This document shows, in pieces, positions 16,491 to 25,242 of a DNA stretch of 64,000 bases. The notes beneath the pieces are model-generated. The model searched no databases, was not told the DNA's origin, and was given only the letters and a program-made list of their open reading frames with translations. Within the stretch, counting starts at the first letter, position 1. Each line of letters starts with the position of its first letter. Both the position numbers and the translations under genes were made by a program. Source of the stretch: Nocardioides humilatus (GTDB lineage: Bacteria; Actinomycetota; Actinomycetes; Propionibacteriales; Nocardioidaceae); contig NZ_VUJV01000001.1 of assembly GCF_008373755.1 (NCBI RefSeq), forward strand, positions 682,001 to 746,000. The letters run 5' to 3'.

Positions 16491-18170
16491 GTGCCACAGC
16501 ACCCCGCGATCATCCTCGTCTCCGAGACACGCGCCGACTTCCTCCTCGACGAGTTCGGGCGCTATGTCCGCGACTACACGTTGCTCGGCGCGACGTCAGC
16601 CGCCGAGGCCGAGGCGCTCGCCCAGCAGATCGTCGACGACGGCGGCCAGGTCGCGCTCTTCGTCACGGAGGCGCGGCTGCCCGACTCGGCGGTCCTGCTG
16701 GCGCTGCACCGGTGGCGCGTCGTCGTACCGACGGCTCGACGGATGGTGGCGGCGCACTGGGAGGACTTCCTCGAGACGGCCGAGGCGCTGCGACCGGGGC
16801 TCGCGACCGGCAAGTACGACGCCTTCCTGCTCATGCCCCGCGGCGCGCGCGACGAGGAGTTCCACACCGCCGTGTGCGAACTGCTCTCCGACTGGGGCTC
16901 GACCGTCGCCGCGCCGGAGGTCACGACCGCGGAGGTCGTCGCCGAGCCCGGCAACGCGCTGGCCGTCGCGATCCGGGAGTTCTTCGCGCGGATGGGGATG
17001 CCGAGCGCGACCTATGCTCCCGCCTCCGAGGTCGGCAAGGCGGCCGCTGAGGAGTGGCGGACCACCCACGGCACCGAGCCGACCTATCCCCTGGTGAGCC
17101 ACATCCGCGGCGGTGTCATCGCACCGACGACAGTCCGCGACGTCGCAGCACTCATCTACGGGCGTCCGGACTCGATCGACCCCGAAGGCGCCAACGCCAT
17201 CGTCGACCTGTGCATCGTGGGCGCGGGTCCTGCGGGGCTCGCAGCCGCCGTCTACGGAGCCTCCGAGGGACTCTCGACCGTCGCGGTCGAGGCCGAGGCG
17301 ATCGGCGGCCAGGCCGGCACCAGCTCGATGATCCGCAACTACCTCGGCTTCCCGCGCGGGGTCTCCGGCATGCGGCTCGCTCAGCGGGCGCGCAGCCAGG
17401 CGATCCGCTTCGGCACCCGCTTCTTCACCGGCTGGGAGGTCACCGGCCTGACGCCCGGCGCCGACGGCGCGCCCCACGTGCTCCACACCGACGGCGGCGA
17501 CCTGCACGCCCGCACCGTCGTGCTGTCGACGGGCGTGACCTACCGCAAGCTCGGCGTCGAGCCGCTCGAGGCCCTCGTCGGGCTCGGCGTCCACTACGGC
17601 AGCGCGATGTCGGTCGCGCGCGAGATGGAGGGCGCCGACGTCGTGGTCGTCGGCGGCGGCAACTCCGCCGGCCAGGCGGCACTCCACCTGGCCCGCTTCG
17701 CGCGGTCGGTCACGATCGTGGTGCGGCGCGAGGGGCTCGAGGCCACCATGTCGTCGTACCTCATCAAGGAGATCAGCTATCACCACCGCGTCACCGTGCG
17801 GCCGTTCACCTCGGTCGTCGACGGAGGCGGTGGCGGCCGCCTGGAGTGGCTGACCCTGCGCGACAGCCGCGACGGCACCGCCGACACGGTCCCCGCCGGC
17901 GGCCTCTTCCTGCTCCTCGGCGCCGAGCCGCACAGCGACTGGCTCCCAGCCGCGGTCGCCCGTGACGACAACGGCTACGTGCTCACCGGCCGCGACGTGC
18001 CCGCGGAGACGTGGAGCGACGGCGTGCCGCCACCCAGCCTCGGTACGACGGTCCCCGGCATCTTCGCCGTCGGCGACATCCGCTCCGGCTCGATGAAGCG
18101 GGTCGCCGCGGCGAGCGGCGAGGGGTCGTCCGTCGTACCCCTGGTGCACGCCTACCTGGCGGGCTCCTGA
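16491..18170 (+). CDS. Fused receiver-like / thioredoxin-reductase-like FAD oxidoreductase without CxxC
   Basis: Residues 1-115 look like a degenerate response-regulator receiver (AIILVSETRADFLLDEF, then ALFVTEARLPDSAVL, where the phospho-acceptor Asp is missing). From about 240 the chain is thioredoxin-reductase-like: FAD site CIVGAGPAGLAAAVYGASEG, IGGQAGTSSMIRNYLGFP, NADPH site VVVVGGGNSAGQAALHLARFA, and second FAD motif GIFAVGDIRSGSMKRVAAASGEG. The redox CxxC of TrxB, expected just before the NADPH domain, is replaced by GVHYGSAMSV, so it cannot reduce thioredoxin in the usual way. 559 residues. GTG 16491 has CATACT 6 nt upstream. Electron acceptor unknown. Confidence 0.85.
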   Translation: MPQHPAIILVSETRADFLLDEFGRYVRDYTLLGATSAAEAEALAQQIVDDGGQVALFVTEARLPDSAVLLALHRWRVVVPTARRMVAAHWEDFLETAEALRPGLATGKYDAFLLMPRGARDEEFHTAVCELLSDWGSTVAAPEVTTAEVVAEPGNALAVAIREFFARMGMPSATYAPASEVGKAAAEEWRTTHGTEPTYPLVSHIRGGVIAPTTVRDVAALIYGRPDSIDPEGANAIVDLCIVGAGPAGLAAAVYGASEGLSTVAVEAEAIGGQAGTSSMIRNYLGFPRGVSGMRLAQRARSQAIRFGTRFFTGWEVTGLTPGADGAPHVLHTDGGDLHARTVVLSTGVTYRKLGVEPLEALVGLGVHYGSAMSVAREMEGADVVVVGGGNSAGQAALHLARFARSVTIVVRREGLEATMSSYLIKEISYHHRVTVRPFTSVVDGGGGGRLEWLTLRDSRDGTADTVPAGGLFLLLGAEPHSDWLPAAVARDDNGYVLTGRDVPAETWSDGVPPPSLGTTVPGIFAVGDIRSGSMKRVAAASGEGSSVVPLVHAYLAGS

Positions 18171-18224
18171 GGTCGCTGGCGGGGACTGCCGGGGACTGAC
18201 GGAGGTCTCCACTAGGTTCGGTCC

Positions 18225-19457
18225 GTGGCTCTGGAGACCTCGCTCGAGAAACCGGCTCCGGTCCGGTCGATCGCCAACGCGGTCGCGGGCTGGATCGACC
18301 GGCTCGGCGTGGTGTGGGTCGAGGGCCAGGTGGCCCAGGTCAGCAGGCGGCCCGGCGTCAACACCGTCTTCATGACGCTGCGCGACTCGGTCGCCGACAT
18401 CTCCGTGCCGGTGACCTGCTCGCGGGTCCTCTTCGACGGGCTGCAGCCGCCGCTGGTCGAGGGCGCGAGCGTCGTGATCCAGGCCAAGCCGTCCTACTAC
18501 GCCAACCGCGGCACGTTCTCCCTCTACGCCCGCGACATCAAGATGGTCGGCCTCGGCGAGCTGCTCGCACGACTCGAGCAGCGCCGCCAGCTGCTCGCGG
18601 CCGAGGGGCTCTTCGCCCAGGAGCGCAAGCGCCGCCTGCCGTTCCTGCCGGGTCGGATCGGGCTGATCACCGCGCCGAAGTCCGCCGCAGAGAAGGACGT
18701 CGTCGAAAACGCCACCCGGCGCTGGCCGGGCGTGGCCTTCGAGACCGTCTACGCCGCGATGCAGGGGCCGCGCTCCGCGCTCGAGGTGATCGAGGCGCTC
18801 GAGCGACTCGACGGTCGCGCTGACGTCGACGTCATCGTGATCGCCCGCGGCGGCGGCTCGGTCGAGGACCTGCTGCCCTTCTCCGACGAGGGCCTGATCC
18901 GTGCGGTCGCCAAGGCGCGCACCCCCGTCGTCTCGGCGATCGGGCACGAGCCCGACCAGCCGCTGCTCGACCTGGTCGCCGACGTCCGCGCGTCGACGCC
19001 GACCGACGCCGCCAAGCTGATCGTGCCCGACGTCGCCCACGAGTCGGCCGGGGTCGCCCAGGTGCGCGACCGGCTGCGGCGGGTGCTCGTCGGGCAGGTC
19101 GCCCGTGAGCAGGCGGGGCTCGACGCCCTGCGCTCACGCCCGGTGCTGGCCGACCCGCGCAACCTGCTCGACCGGCGCCTCGACGAGCTCGACGGTCTGT
19201 GCGAGCGGATGCGTCGCACCCTGGGTCATCAGCTCGACCGCGCGGCCGACGACATCGCCCACCACCGAGCCCGCGCCCGCGCGCTGTCCCCGCTCGCGAC
19301 CCTGCAACGCGGCTACGCCGTGCTCCAGGACGACGCCGGCCACGTCGTCACCTCCGCCGCCGGGGTCGGCACCGCCGCAGCGATGAGCGTCCGGGTCGCT
19401 GACGGCCGGATCCACGTGACCACCACCCGCACCGAAGTGTTCGAGGAGACCCCATGA
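18225..19457 (+). CDS. xseA: Exodeoxyribonuclease VII large subunit
   Basis: Catalytic subunit of ExoVII, which degrades single-stranded DNA from both ends during repair. N-terminal OB fold: [25 protein letters not shown]. Catalytic core: [27 protein letters not shown], then [28 protein letters not shown] and [32 protein letters not shown] long coiled region follows and the chain ends in the short TLQRGYAVL motif. 410 residues. GTG 18225 has TAGGTT 6 nt upstream (18213-18218), with no Shine-Dalgarno. Its stop overlaps the xseB start (ATGA), coupling both subunits. Confidence 0.95.
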   Translation: MALETSLEKPAPVRSIANAVAGWIDRLGVVWVEGQVAQVSRRPGVNTVFMTLRDSVADISVPVTCSRVLFDGLQPPLVEGASVVIQAKPSYYANRGTFSLYARDIKMVGLGELLARLEQRRQLLAAEGLFAQERKRRLPFLPGRIGLITAPKSAAEKDVVENATRRWPGVAFETVYAAMQGPRSALEVIEALERLDGRADVDVIVIARGGGSVEDLLPFSDEGLIRAVAKARTPVVSAIGHEPDQPLLDLVADVRASTPTDAAKLIVPDVAHESAGVAQVRDRLRRVLVGQVAREQAGLDALRSRPVLADPRNLLDRRLDELDGLCERMRRTLGHQLDRAADDIAHHRARARALSPLATLQRGYAVLQDDAGHVVTSAAGVGTAAAMSVRVADGRIHVTTTRTEVFEETP

Positions 19458-19669
19458 CCGCGTCCGGAGATGCCGAGGACCGCCCCTCCTACGAAGAGGC
19501 GCGCGAAGAGCTGGTCGAGGTGGTGCGCCGCCTCGAGGCTGGTGGCACCACGCTCGAGGAGTCGCTCGCCCTCTGGGAGCGCGGCGAGCAGCTGGCCACG
19601 ATCTGCCAGGAGTGGCTCGACGGGGCGCGGGAGCGCCTCGACGCCGTACTCGGGGAGGACGACGACTGA
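19454..19669 (+). CDS. xseB: Exodeoxyribonuclease VII small subunit
   Basis: Seventy-one residues. [52 protein letters not shown] is the complete XseB helical hairpin, with the family motif [16 protein letters not shown]. Several copies wrap one XseA in the holoenzyme. The ATG overlaps the xseA stop by 4 nt, giving coupled translation. It is convergent with the DUF4245 gene, with only 2 nt between the stop codons, so there is no room for a separate terminator. Confidence 0.95.
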   Translation: MTASGDAEDRPSYEEAREELVEVVRRLEAGGTTLEESLALWERGEQLATICQEWLDGARERLDAVLGEDDD

Positions 19670-19671
19670 CC

Positions 19672-20235
19672 TCAGTCGTCGAGCGCCTCGGTGGTGAGGC
19701 TGTCGATGACCTCGCGCAGGTCGGCGGCCGAGGCCGAGCCGTAGACGAGGACGGTCTCGCCATCGACCTCGGAGGCGTACGCCGAGTCGCCGCCGTCGTC
19801 CTCGTAGCCCTGCCACGCCTCGGCCACCGAGCCGCGGGCGGAGTAGATGTCGGTCGCTGAGGCGTCCTCGTCGACGTACTGACGGATCAGGGTGCTGACG
19901 TCCTCGGCCTCCTGGCGGATGCCGATGAACTTGTCGGAGTCGGTGAGCAACCGGATCTCGAAGGTCGGATTGTCGCCGGGTACGACGTCGAAGCCCGTCG
20001 CGATCCAGCCCTTCGGGAGCTCCGCGGGATAGATCGGCGAGAGCTTCGCGTCCTGGGCCTCGCTGACCGTCTCGAGGTAGTCGACGCGGTCGGGGCGATT
20101 GTCGACGTCGTCACGGAAGAGGCCCATGAACCACAGCAGCGCACCGATCGCGACGACGGTGATGACCAGGGCGGCCAGCAGGCCACCGGCCGATCGCTGG
20201 TACTTGCCGGGGCGGCCCACGCTCGACGTACTCAT
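19672..20235 (-). CDS. DUF4245 membrane-anchored protein
   Basis: Actinobacterial family of unknown function. One N-terminal transmembrane helix (GGLLAALVITVVAIGALLWFMGLF, about residues 17-40) is followed by an extracytoplasmic domain with the conserved start DNRPDRVDYLETVSEAQD, YPAELPKGWIATGFDVVPGDNPTFEIRLLTDS and the C-terminal VLVYGSASAADLREVIDSL. 187 residues. Its place next to xseAB and near glpX is widely conserved in actinobacteria; here the mod operon separates it from glpX. It is divergent from that operon, so the operators at 20290-20334 might also affect it. Confidence 0.85.
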   Translation of the reverse strand: MSTSSVGRPGKYQRSAGGLLAALVITVVAIGALLWFMGLFRDDVDNRPDRVDYLETVSEAQDAKLSPIYPAELPKGWIATGFDVVPGDNPTFEIRLLTDSDKFIGIRQEAEDVSTLIRQYVDEDASATDIYSARGSVAEAWQGYEDDGGDSAYASEVDGETVLVYGSASAADLREVIDSLTTEALDD

Positions 20236-20289
20236 AGCGGGTCCATCCTCCCAGCCGCGTCCCGCCGCCCGGCGACATCCCCCACGTTT

Positions 20290-20334
20290 TCCGCAAATGC
20301 GGACTCAGTAACCCATCTTGTCCGCATCTGCGGA
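20290..20334 (+). promoter_or_regulatory. Two palindromic operators before the molybdate operon
   Basis: TCCGCAAATGCGGA (20290-20303) and TCCGCATCTGCGGA (20321-20334) share the pattern TCCGCA-NN-TGCGGA. Their centres are 31 bp apart, about three helical turns, so two dimers could bind the same face. The second ends two bases before a possible -10 box TACTGT (20336-20341), so bound protein would block transcription. Likely ligand: the HTH-TOBE product of the next gene, or another metal regulator (inference). Confidence 0.8.
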
Positions 20335-20345
20335 ATACTGTTGCC

Positions 20346-20741
20346 GTGACTGACTACCGGATCGCGGAAGCCGCCGAGGTGCTCGGCGTCAGCGACGACA
20401 CCGTACGTCGCTGGGTCGATGCGGGGCGGTTGCCCAGCGGGACCAGCGGCGGACGGACCGTCATCCCCGGTGCCGACCTCGCCGCACTCGCGGCATCGCT
20501 CGTCGACGACGCCGAGCGGCAACGGACCCGCGCCGGGTCGGTCAGTGCGCGCAACCGGATGACCGGGATCGTCACCCGCGTCGTCAAGGACACCGTCATG
20601 GCGCAGATCGAGATGGTCTGTGGTCCCTACCGGGTGGTGTCGCTGATGAGCGCGGAGGCGGCCACCGAGCTCGGCCTCGAGCCCGGTGTGCGTGCGATCG
20701 CGTCCGTGAAGTCGACCGCAGTGGTGGTGGAGAGAACGTGA
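20346..20741 (+). CDS. HTH-TOBE molybdate-responsive regulator (ModE-like)
   Basis: 131 residues in two parts. Residues 1-55 form an excisionase/MerR-type helix-turn-helix (YRIAEAAEVLGVSDDTVRRWVDAGRLPSGTSGGRTVI). Residues 65-131 form a TOBE/MopI domain (SARNRMTGIVTRVVKDTVMAQIEMV, ASVKSTAVVVERT), which binds molybdate or tungstate. The domain order matches ModE-like regulators, but the DNA-binding part differs from E. coli ModE. GTG 20346 has no Shine-Dalgarno and may be leaderless. Its stop overlaps the modA start (GTGA). With the operators 12 nt upstream, autoregulation of the whole operon is the simplest reading. Confidence 0.88.
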   Translation: MTDYRIAEAAEVLGVSDDTVRRWVDAGRLPSGTSGGRTVIPGADLAALAASLVDDAERQRTRAGSVSARNRMTGIVTRVVKDTVMAQIEMVCGPYRVVSLMSAEAATELGLEPGVRAIASVKSTAVVVERT

Positions 20742-21478
20742 ACAAGATCCTGATGACCCTGCCCCTCCTCCTGGCACTGACGGCGTGCAACGACACGGGC
20801 AACAGCGACGACGACCAGACGCTCACCGTCCTGGCCGCCTCGTCGCTGACCGATGTCTTCACCACGCTGGGCGACCAGTTCGAGGCCGACCACGACGGCG
20901 TGGACGTCGAGTTCTCCTTCGGCTCGAGCACCGACCTCGCCGAACAGGCCGCTGACGGCGCGCCGGGCGACGTGCTCGCGACGGCTGACCAGACCGCGAT
21001 GACGGTCGCCGAGGACGCGGGGGTCGTGGCCGATCCCACGAGCTTCGCGACCAATGTGCTCGTCATCGTCACGCCGCCCGACAACCCGGCCGGCATCACC
21101 AACCTCGAGGACCTGGTCGGCGACACGTGGGTGCGCTGCGCCGACGACGTGCCGTGCGGCCGAGTCGCGCTCGCGGTACTCGAGGCGGCGGGTGTTGACG
21201 CCGAACCAGCCAGCCTCGAGGAGGACGTGCGTTCGACCCTCGACAAGGTCACCTCGGGCGAGGCCGACGCCGGCCTCGTCTACGCCAGCGACGCGGTGGC
21301 GGCCGGTGACGCCGTCCAGGTGATCCCGATCGCGGGTGCCGAGGACCAGTTGACGACCTACTTCGTCGCCGCCCTCGACCAGTCCGAGGACTCCGAACTC
21401 ACCCAGGAGTGGATCGACCTCGTCACCAGCCCCGAGGGCCAGGCCGCGCTCACGGAAGCGGGCTTCACCCTTCCATGA
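20738..21478 (+). CDS. modA: Molybdate ABC transporter substrate-binding lipoprotein
   Basis: Captures molybdate outside the membrane. Lipoprotein signal MNKILMTLPLLLALTAC with C17 as the lipidated residue. The mature part opens with LTVLAASSLTDVFTTLGDQFE and has FSFGSSTDLAEQAADGAPGDVLATAD, the oxyanion-binding segments of ModA, then DAGLVYASDAVAAGDAVQVIPI and the C-terminal SPEGQAALTEAGF. 246 residues. It overlaps the regulator gene upstream (GTGA) and modB downstream (ATGA), so the operon is translationally coupled. Confidence 0.95.
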   Translation: MNKILMTLPLLLALTACNDTGNSDDDQTLTVLAASSLTDVFTTLGDQFEADHDGVDVEFSFGSSTDLAEQAADGAPGDVLATADQTAMTVAEDAGVVADPTSFATNVLVIVTPPDNPAGITNLEDLVGDTWVRCADDVPCGRVALAVLEAAGVDAEPASLEEDVRSTLDKVTSGEADAGLVYASDAVAAGDAVQVIPIAGAEDQLTTYFVAALDQSEDSELTQEWIDLVTSPEGQAALTEAGFTLP

Positions 21479-22269
21479 GCCGTGACCCGCTCGGCCGCGC
21501 GCCGCTGGCACTCCTCGTGCCGGCGGCCGCGGCCGTGCTGATCCTCCTCGTGCCGCTCGGCGCGATGGTGCTGGCCACCGATCCCGGCAGCCTGGTCGAC
21601 GCGCTCGGCACCGAGGCGCTGCAGGAGGCGCTCTGGCTGTCGCTCCTCACCTCGACCGTCGCGATGCTCGTCTGCCTGGCGCTCGGCCTCCCGCTCGCCT
21701 GGCTCCTCGCGCGCGTCGACTTCCGCGGTCGCCGCTTGGTGCGCGCTCTCGTAACGGTGCCGATGGTGCTGCCGCCGGTCGTCGCGGGCATCGCGCTGCG
21801 CTCGGCGTTCGGCCGCAGCGGGCTCCTCGGCGAGCCGCTCCTCGACGCCACCGGCTTCGCCTTCCCCTACACGACGTGGGGTGTGGTGCTCGCCCACGTC
21901 TTCGTCTCGCTCCCCTTCGTCACGATCGCGATCGAGGGCGGCCTGCGGACCGCAGGCACGGCGTACGACGACGCGGCGGCCACCCTCGGCGCTACCCGCT
22001 GGACCACCTTCCGGCGGGTCACGGTGCCGTTGGCGCTGCCGGGCATCGCCGCGGGCATGGTGCTCGGCTGGGCGCGGTCCCTGGGCGAGTTCGGGGCGAC
22101 GATCACCTTCAACGGCAACTACCCCGGCACCACCCAGACGATGCCGACCTTGATCTACGTCGCTCGCCAGTCCGACGCCGACGCCGCCCTGGCGCTGAGC
22201 CTGGTGATGCTCGCCGTCTCGATCACGGTGCTCGTCGCACTGCGCGACCGCTGGCTGGTGCCCGCGTGA
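21475..22269 (+). CDS. modB: Molybdate ABC transporter permease
   Basis: Integral membrane channel of the molybdate importer, 264 residues with about six hydrophobic segments (first: LALLVPAAAAVLILLVPLGAMVL). The cytoplasmic EAA loop that docks the ATPase is DDAAATLGATRWTTFRRVTVPLALPGIAAG. The C-terminal LGEFGATITFNGNYPGTTQTMPTLIY is characteristic of ModB. ATG 21475 overlaps the modA stop; its own stop overlaps the modC start. It works with ModA and ModC. Confidence 0.95.
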   Translation: MSRDPLGRAPLALLVPAAAAVLILLVPLGAMVLATDPGSLVDALGTEALQEALWLSLLTSTVAMLVCLALGLPLAWLLARVDFRGRRLVRALVTVPMVLPPVVAGIALRSAFGRSGLLGEPLLDATGFAFPYTTWGVVLAHVFVSLPFVTIAIEGGLRTAGTAYDDAAATLGATRWTTFRRVTVPLALPGIAAGMVLGWARSLGEFGATITFNGNYPGTTQTMPTLIYVARQSDADAALALSLVMLAVSITVLVALRDRWLVPA

Positions 22270-23228
22270 CCGGGCTCGACGCGCACCTCCACGTCGAGGG
22301 GCGGCTCGACGCGACCCTCGTCGCCGAGCCCGGCGACGTGGTCGCCGTCGTCGGCCCCAACGGGGCTGGCAAGAGCACCCTGGTCCACGCCCTGTCGGGC
22401 CTGGTCGCCTGCACCGGCCACGCCCGGCTCGCCGGCATGGACCTGCTCGGCCGCACGCCCCAGGACCGCAACGTCGGTGTCGTCTTCCAGGACCAGCGCC
22501 TCTTCCCGCACCTCTCCGCCGTCGACAACGTCGCCTTCGGCCTGCGCTCGCGAGGCGCCGACAAGCACCAGGCCCGAGCCGCCGGTCTCGACTGGCTGGA
22601 CCGGCTGGGCATCGCCGAGCTCGCCGCGCGCAAGCCGGGCCAGCTGTCCGGCGGGCAGGCCCAGCGCGTGGCGATCGCCCGCGCCCTGGTGACCTCGCCC
22701 GACCTGCTCCTGCTCGACGAACCCTTCGCCGGGCTCGACGTCGGCGTCGCCGCCACGCTGCGGATCGAGCTCGGGCGCCACCTCGCCGACTTCGCCGGCA
22801 TCACGGTCCTGGTCACCCACGACGCGCTCGACGCCCTCACCCTGGCCACCCAGGTCGTCGTCCTCGATGCCGGTCAGGTCGCCCAGGTCGGTCCGCCGAC
22901 CGAGGTCGCGGCCCGGCCGCTCACCGAGCACGTCGCCCGCCTGGTCGGCCTCAACGTCATCCGTGAGGGCGACCGGATCCGGGCATTCTCACCGTCCGTC
23001 GTGACGGTCTCGGTGCACGCGCCGGACGACTCGGCGCGCAACCGCTGGCAGGGCGTCGTGCGGGGCGCGGCACCGCACGGCGACGCGATCCGGCTCCAGG
23101 TCAGCGGCGAACGCGATCTCATCGCCGACGTCACCCCCGCCGCCTCCCGCGAGCTCGCCCTGGCACCGGGCCGCGAGGTCTGGTTGTCGGTGAAGGAGAC
23201 CGCCGTGACGACGTACGACGCCGTCTGA
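22266..23228 (+). CDS. modC: Molybdate ABC transporter ATP-binding protein with TOBE domain
   Basis: Energises ModB. Walker A VVGPNGAGKSTLVHAL, Q-loop VVFQDQRLFPHLSAVDNVAFGL, signature LSGGQAQRVAIARALV, Walker B LLLLDEPFAGLD and H-loop TVLVTHD. A C-terminal TOBE domain (about 255-320, RWQGVVRGAAPHGDAIRLQVSG) can bind oxyanion and regulate the pump. 320 residues. The GTG at 22266 overlaps the modB stop codon. The N-terminal strand order (DAHLHVEGRLDATLVAEPG) is slightly shorter than usual, but no motif is missing. Confidence 0.95.
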   Translation: MTGLDAHLHVEGRLDATLVAEPGDVVAVVGPNGAGKSTLVHALSGLVACTGHARLAGMDLLGRTPQDRNVGVVFQDQRLFPHLSAVDNVAFGLRSRGADKHQARAAGLDWLDRLGIAELAARKPGQLSGGQAQRVAIARALVTSPDLLLLDEPFAGLDVGVAATLRIELGRHLADFAGITVLVTHDALDALTLATQVVVLDAGQVAQVGPPTEVAARPLTEHVARLVGLNVIREGDRIRAFSPSVVTVSVHAPDDSARNRWQGVVRGAAPHGDAIRLQVSGERDLIADVTPAASRELALAPGREVWLSVKETAVTTYDAV

Positions 23229-23326
23229 CGCCTCCTGACGCCGACTGACGGCCGGGCGGCCGACAACCCGTCCGACCCCTGTTGCGGTGTCACGATCACG
23301 GCGTGACGCGGGATAAGGTTCGCCCC

Positions 23327-24337
23327 ATGAGCTCCCTCGCCGTGCCCCCGCCGGCCCCCGACCGCAACCTCGCCCTCGAGCTGGTGCGGGTGACCGAGGC
23401 CGCTGCGATGGCGGCCGGACGCTGGGTCGGCCGCGGCGACAAGAACGGCGCCGACGGCGTCGCTGTCAACGCGATGCGCGTGATGATCTCGACGATCGGC
23501 ATGAACGGCGTGGTCGTGATCGGCGAGGGCGAGAAGGACGACGCCCCGATGCTCTACAACGGCGAGGTCGTCGGCGACGGCACCGGCCCGGAGTGCGACG
23601 TCGCGGTCGACCCGATCGACGGCACCACGCTGACCGCCAAGGGCATGAGCAACGCGATCGCCGTGCTGGCCGTCGCCCCGCGCGGCTCGATGTATGACCC
23701 GTCGGCCGTCTTCTACATGGAGAAGCTCGTCACCGGCCCGGAGGCCGCCGACGTCGTCGACATCCGCTACCCGGTCGCGGAGAACATCAACCAGGTCGCC
23801 AAGGCCAAGGGTTCCAACGCCTCCGATGTCACCGTCGTGCTGCTCGACCGCCCCCGCCACGCCACGCTCGTCGACGAGATCCGGGCGACGGGTGCGCGCA
23901 TCAAGTTCATCACCGACGGCGACGTCGCCGGCGCGATCTCCGCGGCCCGCTCCAACTCCGGCGTCGACCTGCTGCTCGGCATCGGCGGCACCCCCGAGGG
24001 CATCATCACCGCCTGCGCCATCAAGGCGATGGGCGGCACGATCCAGGGCCGGCTGTGGCCGACCGACGACGAGGAGCGCCAGCGCGCCATCGACGCCGGC
24101 CACAACCTCGACCCCGACCACGTGCTCACGACCGACACCCTGGTCACCGGCGACGACTGCTTCTTCGTCGCGACGGGCATCACCGACGGTGAGCTCCTCC
24201 GCGGCGTCCGCTACCGCGCCGGCGGCTGCGTGACCGAGTCGCTCGTCATGCGCTCGCGCTCCGGCACGATCCGCACCATCACCTCCGAGCACCAGCTCCA
24301 GAAGCTGCGGAAGTTCTCGTCGATCGACTTCGACTGA
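23327..24337 (+). CDS. glpX: Class II fructose-1,6-bisphosphatase
   Basis: Dephosphorylates fructose-1,6-bisphosphate in gluconeogenesis. Metal and substrate motifs: [54 protein letters not shown], and [20 protein letters not shown]. 336 residues as in Mycobacterium tuberculosis GlpX. The start ATG 23327 is preceded 7 nt upstream by TAAGGT (23314-23319), a good -10 box for a leaderless message, so it need not depend on the mod promoter 3 kb upstream. It is convergent with the first alpha/beta hydrolase gene, 12 nt away. Confidence 0.96.
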   Translation: MSSLAVPPPAPDRNLALELVRVTEAAAMAAGRWVGRGDKNGADGVAVNAMRVMISTIGMNGVVVIGEGEKDDAPMLYNGEVVGDGTGPECDVAVDPIDGTTLTAKGMSNAIAVLAVAPRGSMYDPSAVFYMEKLVTGPEAADVVDIRYPVAENINQVAKAKGSNASDVTVVLLDRPRHATLVDEIRATGARIKFITDGDVAGAISAARSNSGVDLLLGIGGTPEGIITACAIKAMGGTIQGRLWPTDDEERQRAIDAGHNLDPDHVLTTDTLVTGDDCFFVATGITDGELLRGVRYRAGGCVTESLVMRSRSGTIRTITSEHQLQKLRKFSSIDFD

Positions 24338-24349
24338 GGCGCTTCAGCC

Positions 24350-25183
24350 TCAGGCAGTGCCGGCGATCGACAGGGTCGCCACACCCGTCGACGACTGACG
24401 CAGGAGCGCTTCTCCGACGACCTTGATCACCCGGGGGTCGACGGCCAGCCCGATGTGGGAGGCGCGCATCTCGACGGCGACGCCGAGCGGGTCGATGCAC
24501 GCCTTCCAGTCGACGATGCCGTCGCGGCGTGAGTAGACGTTGGTCATCGCGACGCCGGCAGGAAGCGGCTCGCGGACCTCGTTGAAGCTGATCTCGGCGC
24601 ACGGGCCCGACACGCAGTCGGCCGACATCACGCCGGGGATGCCGATCTGGGAGAGCCGGTTGAGCACGGTGACCCCGCCCGTCAGCAGGCGGTGGTGGGC
24701 GCCGGGCGCGAGCATCGGGCTGCCCATGGTGACGATGCCGGAGACCAGGTCGGGGCGGCGCACGGCGATGCCGCGGGCGATCATGCCGCCGAGGCTGTGG
24801 CCGACGATCTGGACGCGGGTGCCGCGGCGCTCCGCGATCCGCTCGAGCCGCGACTCGACCAGCGCAGCCGCGTTGAGCGTGCAGCCGACGTTGGCGTGGA
24901 TGGTGGAGCGGTAGGTGCGGAACCCGCGGGCGCGCAGCCCGGCGGCCATCTGCGTCAGCGTCCAGTCACCGGCGAGGAAGCCCGGCACGAGGAGCACCGG
25001 CTCGGCTGCGCGCACGGCCGAGCGAGCGGCGTACGGCGTCTTGCGCCGCGCCTGGCGCGCCCCTGTTCGGTGGACGGCCAGTCGACCGGCCTCGGTGACC
25101 ACGCTGCCCTCCCGAAGGAGCGCAGCGAGCGGCGGACGGCCGAAGCCGTCCGGCATCAGGTAGGGCGCCAGCACGGTGCTCAT
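24350..25183 (-). CDS. Alpha/beta hydrolase (lipase/esterase-like)
   Basis: Cytoplasmic or membrane-associated hydrolase, substrate unknown. The nucleophile elbow is IVGHSLGGMIARGIAVRRPD with Ser in GHSLGG. The oxyanion region is PVLLVPGFLAGDWTLTQMAAGLRARGFRTYRS. Candidate acid and base are in YSRRDGIVDWKACID and ASHIGLAVDPRV (His before a Gly-rich turn). No signal peptide. It resembles the PGAP1/lipase-type hydrolases of actinobacteria that act on lipids. ATG 25183 is supported by TAAGGT 7 nt upstream (25191-25196). It is divergent from a second, only distantly similar hydrolase, with 59 bp between. Confidence 0.82.
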   Translation of the reverse strand: MSTVLAPYLMPDGFGRPPLAALLREGSVVTEAGRLAVHRTGARQARRKTPYAARSAVRAAEPVLLVPGFLAGDWTLTQMAAGLRARGFRTYRSTIHANVGCTLNAAALVESRLERIAERRGTRVQIVGHSLGGMIARGIAVRRPDLVSGIVTMGSPMLAPGAHHRLLTGGVTVLNRLSQIGIPGVMSADCVSGPCAEISFNEVREPLPAGVAMTNVYSRRDGIVDWKACIDPLGVAVEMRASHIGLAVDPRVIKVVGEALLRQSSTGVATLSIAGTA

Positions 25184-25242
25184 AGCAACGACCTTAACTT
25201 GGTTGAAACATGAACTGGTGGCCATTCGGCAAACTGGGGTTC

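Noticed and set aside
16596-19040. A long open frame (814 codons) on the minus strand opposite the flavoprotein and xseA genes
   Set aside because: High-GC shadow frame: Gly/Arg/Asp/Val-rich, no recognisable domains, and it covers two well-supported genes on the plus strand.
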